64,000 nucleotides of DNA from Trema orientale (Eukaryota > Streptophyta > Magnoliopsida > Rosales > Cannabaceae). The stretch covers positions 1,690,862-1,754,861 of the forward strand of contig JXTC01000004.1 of assembly GCA_002914845.1 (NCBI GenBank), in the 5' to 3' direction. Within the stretch, counting starts at the first letter, position 1, and every line of letters begins with the position of its first letter. The notes below the pieces were generated by a model. It did not search any database, was not told the DNA's origin, and worked only from the letters and a program-made list of their open reading frames with translations. This document shows positions 51,531 through 63,075 of this stretch, in pieces. Position numbers and translations under genes: made by a program.

Positions 51531-51738
51531 GGTGGTAAGGGTGCTTGCTTTCCCGATTAAGAAATTGTGGTTTCGAGTCGTCTCTGCATTAGTCGAAGAT
51601 TTATGTAGAATCCACTTCATTATGATTTATTAATCAATGTAGATACGCCCACACTTCCTACTTGGGTTATATAAGGTATGCCACCTCTACTTCAATAACA
51701 TTTTTTAGTGATCAAGGAAAAAAAAAAAAAAAAAAAAC
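51530..51738 (+). mobile_element. SINE-like element with poly-A tail
   Basis: It starts near GGTGGTAAGGGTGCTTGCTT, typical of tRNA-derived plant SINE heads. GTGGTTTCGAGTCGTC, a B-box-like sequence, follows about 35 bp later. It ends in an A tract at about 51719-51738. No target duplication was found. Confidence 0.65.
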
Positions 51739-51977
51739 CTCAGAGCTCCTTCATTTTGCTAGTGACTAACAAATCTTGTAAAAAATCACAACTTTAAAGA
51801 AGTTTAATTATAAAAGTACAAAAATATTACCCATATTAAAGTTTGAAAACAATATTATTGTCTCTGCAACAATATCTAAGAGCTAGTGCCTATGAATATA
51901 CATACATATTAAAGCAGAGCAATAAACAGAAGTTTTTTGTGGGGAATTATTCCAGAGAAGGGCTCTCATTATTACTA

Positions 51978-54900
51978 TTATTCATAAAGCTTAGAATGAA
52001 GGCGAGGTGTAACAAAAACTTCAAGTGGAGTAGCTCTCAAATTAGTCAACCCAGTACTCTCCGTCATGTCAACTTGTTCATGTGGCCATCTCTTACTAAC
52101 TTCAAAACCATGCAAAAAACGAGCCAGAGCTAAATGCACCATGCGTAAAGCTAGCGAGACTCCTGGGCAGGACCGCCTTCCTCCCCCAAAAACCACCATC
52201 TCAAAACTCTTACCCCTCAAATCCACATCCTTATGACTTGTCAAGAATCTCTCTGGCTCAAACTCGCCGGGGTTGGGCCACACGCGCTCGTCGCGTTGTA
52301 TTTTCCACGTGTTGACAATCAGGCGCGTGCCCGCACGGACTTGATAGCCAGAGGAGAGGGTGCAGTCCTCCATTGTGGATCGCAGTACTAGTGGACTCGG
52401 CGGATAGAGCCTCACAGTTTCTTTGACAATGGCTTGGAGGTAGACTAGGTTTTGGATATCTGATTCATCCACATTTCTGTCTCGGCCTACAATGAGGTCC
52501 AGTTCTTCTTGAGCCTTTTTTAACTTGAGGGGGTTGTTGAGAAGTAGAGGTAAGGCCCACGTTAGAGTTACCATGGTTGTGTCACTTCCTGCTAATATAA
52601 GATTCTGCAAAAGACTTTAATTAGTGGTATTAACTTGGAGATATTAGATTAAGTACACTTGATTGAAGTATATATTTATATTATAATACCTTACTGATCT
52701 TCACAGTTACCATGAGGTCACCTGGTTGGTGATGACTGGTACTAGTTGTGAGACATAATCACTTTTCACTCGTCAAATGATCATTGTTTGACCACAATGT
52801 TACTTGGCGGGTGAATCATACTAACTGTTGATTGTGAAAAAATCTAAAAGGTTTGAGACCAACATTTTGCCATTTTTCCAATTCTATTCATTATTGAGTA
52901 TGATCTTGTCCACTATGTTCTGCCTCGTTCAATTTTTTAGGCTAATGTTGTTTGTAATGGTTTTAGGTATAGACTGATGTCATGGATTGAGATTATCAGA
53001 GCCGGCATTAAATGGGATTGGATAGACGAGTAAAAAATATCATTTATCCTTTAAAATATTCATTAGTAGATGTTAAATATTTCTAGCAAGCTTGCCTTTG
53101 GTCAAGACTCAAGTATTTTAATAATCCATAATATAGTCAAAGTCATTATTCTTGTATTTGGATTAAAAAACAGTTATCTGCCTAATAATGTCAGATATGA
53201 TATCTGTCCAAGATTTGATTGCATCAAGAAATCTTGAAAATAGAAATAAAAATAATAGTTTTCTTGTTCTTTGGAGAACAATTTTCTATTTTTAAAAACA
53301 GAGCAATTTTTAAGGGCCCGTTTGATACTCTTTTCAAAACTAGTTTTATGTTTTGAAAACAGGCCAAAAAAAAACAGGCCCAATAAAATGTGTTTGGTGG
53401 CCCGTTTTTGAATTGAGAATTTGAAAACTAAAGAAAAAAAATCCTGAAAACTGAAAACGTGAATTAATCGTTTTCTGCTTTGTTTTTTTTTTTCCTTCTT
53501 TCTCTGGTTGCAGAAGACGCCTTTCTCTGGTTGCAGAAGACGCGAAGAGCAGAGGAGCAGATCCTCTCGTGCATCTCTTCCAGTCCTTTCATGGTGAAAT
53601 TCTGAAAATCGTGGGCTCTCTCCTACGTTTGTCACCGAAAATCACAGGTTAGTTCCAAGCAATTCGTTTTTTGTTTGCACTTTCTAGCCCTAGATCCCAA
53701 TTCGATTTTTTTTCTTTCTTGGTTTTAGCCCTAGATCCCAATCTCGTTAGCTTTGTTACTGGTGTTCTCGTTAGCACATTATTGGTATTTTGGTTTTGAT
53801 CGATTTGAGAGCTTTGGGTACGGGTTTTTGCTTAGCAGTGATGGGAAAGTCTTCTTTTGTCGAATCTGAACGCTTCATATTAGATTCATAATCTAGAACC
53901 TTTTCGACTAATTCTTTGACGGAGATGGGTGACTGTTTTGGTTTTAACGGATTGCATAAACGTAGAAATGGTTTTTCCTTCTTGACTAACCTTAGTAAGA
54001 GAGTCAATAAGACCAACCATCCTAGTATTGGATTTGTTAGCGTGGGTGGTAATCTAGCATTAGTCGAAAAGAGCTACAAGCTGAGAATCTACCGCTTTTT
54101 CCACTTAATTCAATATTGGGTATATGCTTCATTTTTCTTATCTTGAATTTGTCAAGTGGAAAAAAAAATTGCTTCTTTTCTTAAAATGGAAAAAGAAATG
54201 TATTCATTCCTATAACCCCAACATATGAGTTATTTTCCTTCTGGTTTCTTGGGATCGATATTGAGTTTCCTTCTTGGAATAATAATTCAATCATAAGTAC
54301 AAGACAAACAAGAGGACTCTGTTTTCTGTCTCTGTTTTCACACTCATTTTCTTTTCCTTCTCATACAAAATTCCAAACTTGTTTGAGAAATTCTAAGCAT
54401 GGTTTTTTCTATATTTAAGTCACTAACTTTTGAACTGGTTTAGAAAGAAAATAAAATGATTGGGGTTGGAATGTATGTATTTATGTTAAAAAAAAAAAAG
54501 ACTAGTAGTTATTTTTCTTGGTGCCAATATTTGTGTTGTTGACATGTTAGGAGGCAAGCAATACGGCTAGTTAAATTAAAGAGACTAGATGATTCTTTTA
54601 GGGATAAACTATCATTATAGATACTAGATGTGTTCATGGGTATTGGTTTATAGTTCAAATTATACTTCAAATATATGGTTGCCACTTATCTAAGTTGTTG
54701 ATTATTTTTTTTTCCTTTAGCTGTCCATTTTTTGGATTCTTTGTTTATATAAAATATGTACGCATCTTATATATTGATGGTGAACTTTTGGACATAAGGT
54801 TTTCTTGTTTGTGATGATATTAGATGGCTACAAATGCTGATGATAATAACGATGAACATAAGTTATGGCTTCCTGAGAACGAGAGCTTTTTTATTGGTTT

Positions 54901-57900
54901 GTTATATGAAGAGGCCAAAAAAGGGTTACAAACTACAACCTTAGATAGAAAAACATGGCAAAAAGTGGCGGAGGAACTATTCAATAAATTTGCAAAACGG
55001 TATAAAATAGACAAATTGAAATCTAAATTTAATCACTTAAGAATAGCACATCGTGAATTTTTGCAACTTTTGCAAAATACTGGTATGGGATGGGACCCTC
55101 AGACAGGAACTGTGACAGCTACTGAGGAAGTATGGGAATCGTATTTGAAGGTATGAGGATTCATCATTAAACAGTTTTGTTATTTGCACACATGCATCTT
55201 TTTTTTTTATTAATAAAGAGTGAATTAAAGATCTCTTTGTCTTATAGGTAAATCCGGGTGTCAAAAAGTTTCGCAAAAAAGGATTGCCTCATTATGATTT
55301 GCTAGGAGTAATATTTAATAACACCACGGCCACTGGTCAGATGAATTATTCCTCCGCTCATTGTCCTCCTGACGACGAAACTGAACATCAACAAGAGAGA
55401 GAGTTTCTTGGTAAAGGCATCCATGTCGATGTTGAAGAGATTGAGGATGAGTCAACTGATGATCCACCTACTTTACGACGTCGGTCAATCAGCACTCCAA
55501 CTGATGGCCCAAGAAAAAAGGAAAAAAAAATCAAAGGTCAGTCAACTTTTGACTATGCCATGGAGGAATGGGCAAAATGTCTAAGTGCAAAGACTGAGGC
55601 ATCACTTGCACGCACTGAAACNNNNNNNNNNNNNNNNNNNNNNNNNNNNNNNNNNNNNNNNNNNNNNNNNNNNNNNNNNNNNNNNNNNNNNNNNNNNNNN
55701 NNNNNNNNNNNNNNNNNNNNNNNNNNNNNNNNNNNNNNNNNNNNNNNNNNNNNNNNNNNNNNNNNNNNNNNNNNNNNNNNNNNNNNNNNNNNNNNNNNNN
55801 NNNNNNNNNNNNNNNNNNNNNNNNNNNNNNNNNNNNNNNNNNNNNNNNNNNNNNNNNNNNNNNNNNNNNNNNNNNNNNNNNNNNNNNNNNNNNNNNNNNN
55901 NNNNNNNNNNNNNNNNNNNNNNNNNNNNNNNNNNNNNNNNNNNNNNNNNNNNNNNNNNNNNNNNNNNNNNNNNNNNNNNNNNNNNNNNNNNNNNNNNNNN
56001 NNNNNNNNNNNNNNNNNNNNNNNNNNNNNNNNNNNNNNNNNNNNNNNNNNNNNNNNNNNNNNNNNNNNNNNNNNNNNNNNNNNNNNNNNNNNNNNNNNNN
56101 NNNNNNNNNNNNNNNNNNNNNNNNNNNNNNNNNNNNNNNNNNNNNNNNNNNNNNNNNNNNNNNNNNNNNNNNNNNNNNNNNNNNNNNNNNNNNNNNNNNN
56201 NNNNNNNNNNNNGTGTACACTGGGTGGGAAGGGACAGCAAATGACTCTAGAGTACTTCTTGAAGCTCTTAGAGGAAATAATGGATTTCCAATCCCTCCTG
56301 AAGGTATGTATAGTTAAGCCTGTTCTTAGTTACAACCAATATCATTTTGCATTTATTTATGACTTATATCAATTTTTAGGAAAATATTATGTTGTTGACT
56401 CGGGATACACGAATATGCCGGGCTTTCTAGCACCATATCGAGGCCAACGCTATCATTTGCGAGATTATAGAGGAAGAGGAAAACATCCTAGAGGTGCAAA
56501 GGAGTTATTTAACTTCAGACATTCATCATTATGCAATGTTATTGAGCGTTGCTTTGGAGTGCTTAAAGCTAGATTTCCAATTCTGAAGTTAATGCCTTCT
56601 TATCCATTCAGGAAGCAACGTAAAATACCTATTGCATGTTGTGTGATACACAACTTTATTAGGTTGCATTCTATGAATGATAGTATGTTTAATCAATATG
56701 ATGTCGATGCCGTACCACTTGAAGATATTGAAGGAAATCAAGACCAAACAGAAGGACTACAAGAAAATGAGACAGATGGAAATGATGAAGCTGAAAGTTC
56801 TGCAACTCCAGAAATAAACTTTAGTCCAACATACATTGCCCAAATGGAAAATGTCAGAGATAATATTGCTGGACATATGTGGTCTCTTTATCCACATCAA
56901 AACTAAAATTATGTTTAACAAATTTAATTATGTTTTTATTATGAACTTAAAAATTGAAGTTTCCCTTAAAAAATTGAAGTTCATGTATCCTTTTTTTTTT
57001 TAAATATAGTTCATGATTCTGAAAAAAAAAAATTGTAGTTTATGCAACTCAGAAAAAATTATGTATAAAAATAGTAGCTAAATATTATTGTAATGAAATT
57101 ATTACTCTATTTTTAAATACAATATCAAACACAGTTTCAGATTTTTAAAACTCAAAACTAATAAGAAAATGCACAACCAAACACATTTTCAGAAACAAGT
57201 TTTTTCATTCAGTTTTCAGATTCTCAACTTAAATACACCTTATTTAAATCACTTGTTTTTAAATCATGAACCAAACGGGCCCAGTTGCAATGCCAGACAC
57301 CTGAGTCATTTTAGCAGTTTTCTCAAGTTGCGTCACAACAATTCAGAAGAATAGGCTCATTCAGTTCATACAACAGTAGAGACGGTGTCGTTTTCCATTC
57401 ATCTTTTTTGCAATGTTTTGGTTTCAGGATTTCTGCCATAAAGGGGTTAATCTAGCATGAGAATTTAAGAGAAGAACTGCTTAATTTTAAAGAACCTTTT
57501 GATATACTTAACATGGTTTAAAACATTAGATAAAGAGAGCCAGAGTACTTACTAGGCAAGTAGCTTTATTAATGGTATCTGCATCAAAACCATCAACCTT
57601 GGCTTCCTCTAAGATATTGAGCATCACATCCATGAAATCTTTCTCCTCTTTTCCCTTGTCACCGAACAATTTTCTCCTCTGTTTATGCTCCTCAAGCCAC
57701 TCTTCAACCAAGACATCTAATTCTCTAGCAGTTTTCTTCATAGCTTTCTTATATCCGTTAACATCCCACCACCCCAAAAATGGTATTGCATCAGCCAAAA
57801 CAAAGACCCCAAACAGATAAGCAAAATCCCTCATCACTTGTCTGCGTCTCCTTGCTTCTCCTTCCTCAAAACCAGACTTAGTTGCTCCAAAGTACCTCTT

Positions 57901-58515
57901 TCCTCCAACCATTCTCAGGGCTATATTAATGGTCAAGTCACCAAACCATCGTTTCATATCCACCAAAACTCTATTTTCTTCGTTACCCTTTTTCAAACAC
58001 AACTCATTATGGAGCTCTCTCACCCAAGTTTCCACTTCCGAGGCCCATATGTGCTTTAGCATATCGAGTCTATGGTTTGACAAGAGCTCAATTGTTGCGA
58101 TTTTTCGCATTTGGCGCCAGTAAGGTCCATAAGGAGCAAAGCCAAACATGGCGTAGTTATAGCCGAGTAACTTGGAGGCTGCTATGGTTGGTCTTGTGGA
58201 GAAAGTCATGTCATGAATGGTGAAACACTCTCTGGCCATTTCCCAACTGTTGACAACTAGAACTCTCTGAGAACCAAGCTTTATGGTGAAGACCGGACCA
58301 TGTTTTTCTGCCATGGCTCCTAGTGTTTTTTGAGTTAGTTGATTGCCACCGAAGAGGTGGAGGTGGCCGATGATTGGCCATGCGCCGCTGGCCTCGGGGG
58401 CGGTTGGCTGAGAAGTAGTAGACGGTGATTTTTTAAGGTGATAGTAAATGAAATAAAGGAGCAAAGGAAGGAGGCAAGTGATGATAGTTGAGATGAATTG
58501 GAGAAGAGGTTCCAT
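51978..58515 (-). CDS. Cytochrome P450, CYP82 family
   Basis: Two exons, 58515-57553 and 52604-51978, join in phase 0 to give 529 aa, the usual CYP82 length and intron position. The ATG at 58515 is preferred to the one 18 codons upstream because it opens directly into the membrane anchor (MEPLLQFISTIITCLLPLLL). Visible landmarks are the hinge region SGAWPIIGHL, NYAMFGFAPYGPYWRQMRKI in the C-helix, the oxygen-binding I-helix AGSDTT (326-331), ExxR (383-386), EPERF, and the haem loop FGGGRRSCPG with Cys467. The protein is an ER-anchored mono-oxygenase; CYP82 members act on terpenoids, alkaloids, flavonoids and coumarins. The substrate cannot be read from sequence. The intron (52605-57552, 4,948 bp) holds a 4-kb PIF/Harbinger element in the opposite orientation. 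No coding lesion is visible, so the gene is probably functional if the intron is spliced. Confidence 0.92.
54824..55621 (+). CDS. Myb/SANT-like DNA-binding protein of PIF/Harbinger (ORF1, partial)
   Basis: Exon 1 is 54824-55150 and exon 2 starts at 55248 and runs into the gap, in phase. The N-terminus has the Myb/SANT-like (Myb_DNA-bind_3) pattern: LWLPENESFFIGLLYEEAKK, TWQKVAEELFNKFAKRY, LKSKFNHLRIAHREFLQLL, TGMGWDPQTGTV, VWESYLK, and VNPGVKKFRKKGLPHYDLLG. A polar, acidic linker with a basic KKEKKIK patch follows. In this superfamily the protein binds the transposon's subterminal DNA and brings in the transposase. The 3' end is missing in the N run. The apparent frame that continues through the N run into the transposase is an artefact. 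Confidence 0.85.
55622..56212. other. Assembly gap (591 N)
   Basis: An unbroken run of N lies inside the transposon. It hides the 3' end of the Myb-like gene, the space between the two genes and the 5' half of the transposase. The length may be an estimate. Confidence 1.
56213..56906 (+). CDS. PIF/Harbinger DDE transposase (5' end in gap)
   Basis: Two in-phase pieces, 56213-56303 and 56380-56906, encode the C-terminal half. Visible family motifs are GWEGTANDSRVL, YYVVDSGYTNMPGFLAPYRG, GRGKHPRGAKELFNFRHSSL, NVIERCFGVLKARFPILK and IACCVIHNFIRL. The Asp of DSGY and the Glu of VIER fit catalytic positions of the DDE triad; the first Asp would lie in the gap. The tail is acidic and ends LYPHQN. 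The 76-bp intron (56304-56379) has GT and AG ends and lacks the conserved pattern, so I prefer splicing to read-through. No stop or frameshift is seen in the visible part. Confidence 0.88.
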
Positions 58516-58585
58516 TGAGTTTAGCTTGCGGAGGAATCGAGGAGCTAGGAAGATTTTCTTGTGGTCCAAGGCGTTAAGAGTACGT

Positions 58586-58595
58586 TAATATATAG
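58586..58595 (-). promoter_or_regulatory. TATA box of the CYP82 gene
   Basis: The minus strand reads CTATATATTAAC about 70-80 bp upstream of the ATG at 58515. The same segment recurs in the duplicated fragment near 59.3 kb, where the box is altered to CTATACATTAAC. Confidence 0.5.
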
Positions 58596-58823
58596 TGGTT
58601 TTCATTGACAGATTAGTACAAATGACTTTTGCGACATTGGCCGTATAATTCCAAATTGCTCAGCAGATAAGAATTTTAAATTCTATAGATTGGTTTAGAA
58701 CTGATCGAGTCCCACACTCCTTTTAAATGTGTCAATTTTTCCTTTCTTTTTTAGCAAGTGATGGTGAAACTCTGGTCATGATGAGGATATAAATTAGTTT
58801 TGTTTTAAATAATCATAACTAGT

Positions 58824-59165
58824 TTGAACAATTTCGACTTTGGAGATCTTCTTTGTCTTTTAACCCACCTAACTTTGGATAATCATTTTCCAAATTCTGT
58901 ATGGACCACTTCCAATAATCACTCTCTCAAAGATTCCAATCGTTGTAGACATCAATTTGTCTATTCTGAGATTAATTTTGCTTCTGCACCCAATCATACT
59001 TGGTGGGTGGGTACCGGTGCCACTACTCACATAAGTGTGCCTATGCAGGGTTGTCTGAAGAGTCGTTTGCCAAATAATGCTGAAAAATACATCTATGTGG
59101 GCAACGGAGACACAGCTACAGTGGAGGCAATAGGTCTATTTAGGTTGCATGCTATTGGGAACAAA
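58824..59165 (+). pseudogene. Ty1/Copia polyprotein fragment
   Basis: The translated frame contains TWWVGTGATTHISVPMQGCL, YIYVGNGDTATVEAIG and FRLHA, which match the protease/pre-integrase region of Copia polyproteins. The expected catalytic D(S/T)G is replaced by GTG, and the frame stops at 59168 with no integrase or reverse transcriptase after it. It lies between the two copies of the P450 promoter fragment. A dead remnant. Confidence 0.8.
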
Positions 59166-59817
59166 TAATATCTGTACATTTCAAGGGGGAAAAAGTGCAC
59201 ATTGTTTCACCAATTATCTCAATCCCCCCTAAGAGACTTCATAGCATAAGATTGAATTAAATAAACCAATACAATAAAAGATTTTCTTGTGTCCAAGGTG
59301 TTAAGATTATGTTAATGTATAGTGGTTTCCTCTGAAAGACAAATGAATAGTTCCAATTTCCAAAGTATGTGGCAGAAAAGAATTTTAAATTCTATATATG
59401 GGTTTAGACTACTTGAGTCCAAAACTCGTGGGTGTGAACTAATTGAGTTCCCCCTAGGAGACTTTTACAGAAAAAAGATAGAATTAAATAAACCAAGAAT
59501 ATGTTTACAGGATTGGTATTCACACACACATATATATATATATATGTCTTGCATTTGCTAGATAAAGTACTAAAATCATAACATAAACAATACTACACCT
59601 AAAATATCATAGTAGCAAGTAAGTAGTTCATCTCAACTCCTTCTTTGCCCAGTCTATATAAAGCTATAAACTTTTTGATCACACATGAATCAAGGAAAAA
59701 CATATGATGCCAATCTTGTTCTGAGTGTTAGAATTTCAATCGTGCTTGCATACGGTTTATTTTGAATAACAATAGTTCTTTTCAAAAGCTCCCATGTGTG
59801 AATCTATTAAGAATATG

Positions 59818-60074
59818 AACTACCATGCATGATGCAGAGATATTCATTACCAAGTAGCTTACAAACGTTTCTTGCTAAAATAAAGTAATATATGTACCTT
59901 ACTTCAATTTTTCTGCAGGACAACACCAAAAAGATAAGGATAACAAACTACCATGCATAATGCAGAGATATTCATTACCAAGTAGCTTACAAACGTTTCT
60001 TGCTAAAATAAAGTAATATATATATATGTACCTTAATTTTTCTGCAGGACAGCACCAAAAAGATAAGGATAAAA
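59818..60074. repeat. 128-bp tandem duplication downstream of the REM gene
   Basis: Two adjacent copies (59818-59945 and 59946-60074) start AACTACCATGCAT and end near AAAAAGATAAGGATAA. They differ by a few substitutions and a short (TA)n length change. They lie in the 3' flank of the first B3 gene. Confidence 0.9.
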
Positions 60075-60166
60075 CCATAAGTTCGAAAGAGAAAAAAGTT
60101 TAGGCTTTGAGTTCTGGAGCCATAAATGAGTAATTCATGCCCTTCTCTGCTGGTCCGTTTGACCCT

Positions 60167-61969
60167 TTAGTACTTTTGAGTTCTTGCTCCTCCACGAATA
60201 ATTTGAAATTTAATTTCTTCGCATATCTTTTCTTTGCCAAGGACCAACTCCAATTCACATTTGTCTTTCGCTTCTAATTTGTTCTCCTTTTGGAACTTGG
60301 ACCAACCAGTAGTTAAATAGCAACGACCATCTTTCCAGAATGAGATCTTCATAGGCCATAATTTGTCTTTGTGACAACGAAGATTCACATCCGGCTTGAA
60401 TTTGATCCCCTTGCGCACAGAAGCGGGAATACGCTGCAATCATAAAAGGTCTTATGAGATAAGTATACCTAAGACGTTATATGGTAACATAGCTTACAAC
60501 TGCAACAAGACATACTAATGATAGAAAAATGAAAAAGATGGCCACATATAAGTCTATGTTACATAGAATATTCCAAATAAAAGAAATGTCATGGTATGAA
60601 CTTTCAATACTCAGACAAACCTATTTCCACATTCCAGAACAATAATAATGCCAAATCTCAAATTGTGTTTTGACTCTAAATGATGTCTGAAAACCAACAT
60701 ATGAAACTACAGAGTTGAACGAGCACCACAATTCATAGCAAAGAAATGAAGGCAGTAGCTTTCCCTTCCCATAACGAGTGTGCATATGTTGATCATGTAC
60801 GAGGATGCCTATTGTAAACATTGCATACTAAATCAGCAAATTTAAGTTACGACTCACAAAAGAAAAAGAAGAATCAAAATTGTAGTTTCAAATTGTCGAA
60901 AAACATAGCGGTTAACACTTAACAATCCAAACAGGAAATTAGCTAAGAATGTTAACCATAAAATATTGCTTGACAATGTGATATAAGAGCAGAGCCAAAA
61001 GACAAGCAAATAGCAGGAGACAAGCGCAAAAAACTCACTAGCCCCCATCTTGATTTTGTAAGAGTCACCACAAAATGATTATTCTTTGGTGCAACATGTT
61101 TTCGAGATGAACCTGTAAGTAAACAATTTCTAATAGCATTATACAAAGTCAAAGGGTATGAAGCAGTATTAATTTATATAAAGGAAAAGAAAAGAAATTT
61201 TTGTAGATTACAACTACTTGATTTCTTTGATGACCCATTTAGGCCTTTAATTTCCTCATTCTGGGTACGGTTGTAAGCATTTGAAGGCTCCTCAAGAGTC
61301 TTCTCCTCTTCAATCTTCACAAGTGCAAGGCATTGTGGAGAAGCTACAACTACCTTCTTGCATCCATTTTTACCAAAAATCTCAACCTCAAACAAAGAAA
61401 TCCCATTGTACTTAAATACAAGAAAGTCCCCAGTCTCAAGGAAGAGCTCTCTAGCAAACTCTTCCCAACCAGTCGCAAAGTACAAGTCTTTTTCACTTGT
61501 CACCAAACCAAATTCCCAACATTTCCCACTACCATCTTTAACAACCGCCTTTTCTGGAATTGTTGGCATGAATCTCCGGACAAAAGCAGGCGGTATCAGC
61601 TACAATATGAAATAAATAGAAATTTAAGTTCAAAAATTTATTATAAAAAAAAAAAAAAAAAAAAAAAAGGTTCTTATGTGTTTTGTTGTTGAAATTCATT
61701 GGCACTGATTACAACTAAATTTTCACCTTTTAACTTTCTTGGGAAACAAAGAACCAAACAGGTTACTATATTTTATTTTTTTGGAACTTTTGTTCTGTAT
61801 GCACATAATACACTGATATTAAGATTGTTGAGTTTGAAAGAAACTCTAGAGAGAAAAATTAGAAAAATAGCGTTACCATATGCTTAGAACTGAATTCTGG
61901 GATGAAAACTCTGAAAAACTCGGGAACGTTTTCATTAGAGAAAGAGACCCTTCTGGGAGGCCCCGCCAT
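60167..61969 (-). CDS. REM-type transcription factor with two B3 domains
   Basis: Four exons join in phase: 61969-61877, 61599-61218, 61112-61039 and 60433-60167, giving 271 aa. The start is MAGPPRRVSF; a TATATAAA box lies about 75 bp upstream. B3 domain 1 covers about residues 16-107 (FFRVFIPEFSSKHMLIPPAF, KCWEFGLVTSEKDLYFATGW, ETGDFLVFKYNGISLFEVEIF). A Ser/Glu-rich linker follows (KGLNGSSKKSSSS). B3 domain 2 covers about 170-265 (HFVVTLTKSRWGLRIPASV, LWPMKISFWKDGRCYLTTGW, CELELVLGKEKICEEIKFQII). REM proteins are nuclear, plant-specific DNA-binding factors related to VRN1, often expressed in meristems and flowers; target genes cannot be inferred. The donor after exon 2 (GTAGTT) is weak, but the paralogue next door uses the same one. 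It is the first of a tandem pair. Confidence 0.88.
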
Positions 61970-62041
61970 TTTTGAACGTGCTACTTCTTTCAATGGAGTG
62001 GAGAGTGAATACTTATCTGTACTGTACCTCTGGTTCTCAGT

Positions 62042-62049
62042 TTTATATA
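62042..62049 (-). promoter_or_regulatory. TATA box of the first REM gene
   Basis: The minus strand reads TATATAAA about 75 bp upstream of the ATG at 61969. Confidence 0.55.
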
Positions 62050-62169
62050 AGCCCAGAAGAAAAGTACAAATCTTTTTCGCATCTACCTGTGGGCCATGGA
62101 GTCCCAATCTGCAGCAAATGGTTGAGTTCCACGTGGCACATGCCAACTTGGTTGGCCAGTGGCCACTGG

Positions 62170-63075
62170 GGTAGGCTTTGCATTTGCTTGCTGTTTTGGT
62201 CCCAGAAAAAAAAGGAAAAAAAAGAAAGAAAATAACGGATAATAATTATGAGAGATTTGAAGAGAAGTAATAATGAAAGCGAATGATATAATCTGTCTTT
62301 ATTATATAGATTACCAATAATATTAATCTAAATGAAACAAGATAACAGTAACAAATTCGAAAAGAAAATAATGAGAGAGGAATTGAATTAAATTAAATTA
62401 AATTGGATTGCATTAGATGTATTTAGTATTTACACTTATTGGGGCAACTACTTCCCTTTTGTAAATATTGTTATTGGAAGATTTTGTGTGTTTAAAGATG
62501 TTACAATATGTTAAAACAATATAACAGTTTCTCTTGCCATAGGGTGAATATGACTTTTGAAACATTGGCTGAATAATATTCCAAATTATGTAGCAGATAA
62601 ATTTTTAAAAAACTGTGCATTGGTTATACGGTTTGGCAGTGGAACTCATCCTAACCCAGATGAGTATCGAGATTGCATTGCATTTGTTTTAAACGATCAT
62701 AATTATCAAGTACTACTTGGAATGACTTGGACTTTAGATATCAATTTTGTCTTTAGTGTTGGTACCTAACTTCCCTGTGTCATTTCCTCTGACAAAAATA
62801 GAGCTTAAATTTCAGTGTTATGGACCACTTGGAATTTATATCCCATGGAGCTATTTCTACTGGGACCAAATGGTGTACATGTAGATTTCATCAAAATTCA
62901 ATATGACCACTCTTTTCACAAGCTTTCACGTGTAAACATATAAAGACTTGACCACGGAACGATGTCACATTGTCAATCTGGCAACAAGTAATTAGAATAT
63001 AAACACTACTCATAGTTAGAAAGAGAGAGTTCTTTGTTCCACTTTCCAAGCCTTGCTCTGCTTGCTCTAGTGCTT
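62170..63075. other. Region between the two REM genes
   Basis: It holds the distal promoter of the first REM gene and the 3' flank of the second. At about 62548-62610 there is a diverged copy of the CYP82 promoter fragment. A 70-residue plus-strand frame at 62557-62769 has no domain I recognise and starts inside that copy, so I do not call it a gene. Confidence 0.4.

Larger units (their letters stand above)
53314..57282 (+). mobile_element. Long PIF/Harbinger transposon in the P450 intron
   Basis: The ends are GGGCCCGTTTG on the left and CAAACGGGCCC on the right. Inside on the plus strand are the two standard PIF/Harbinger genes: a Myb/SANT-like protein and a DDE transposase. Both ends match the short element at 28655-30304. 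The 3 bp outside are TAA on the left and AGT on the right, so the expected TAA/TTA duplication is not intact and the element is not freshly inserted. An assembly gap (55622-56212) removes the middle, so autonomy cannot be judged. Confidence 0.88.
58550..59465. repeat. Duplicated CYP82 5'-flank segment
   Basis: About 160-180 bp at 58550-58730 recur as a direct copy at about 59278-59460. They share AGATTTTCTTGTG, GTTAAGA, TATAGTGGTTTTC and AAGAATTTTAAATTCTATA in order. A third, weaker match lies at about 62548-62610 (TGACTTTTGAAACATTGGC, TTCCAAATT, GCAGATAA). The copies include the first P450 codons' upstream part and the core promoter but no further P450 coding sequence. Confidence 0.7.

Noticed and set aside
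55284..56906. 540-residue frame spanning the N run
   Set aside because: The frame stays open only because N cannot encode a stop, and it reads through a clear transposase intron. The two ends belong to different transposon genes.
62557..62769. 70-residue plus-strand frame
   Set aside because: It has no recognisable domain, and its start lies in the diverged copy of the CYP82 promoter fragment.
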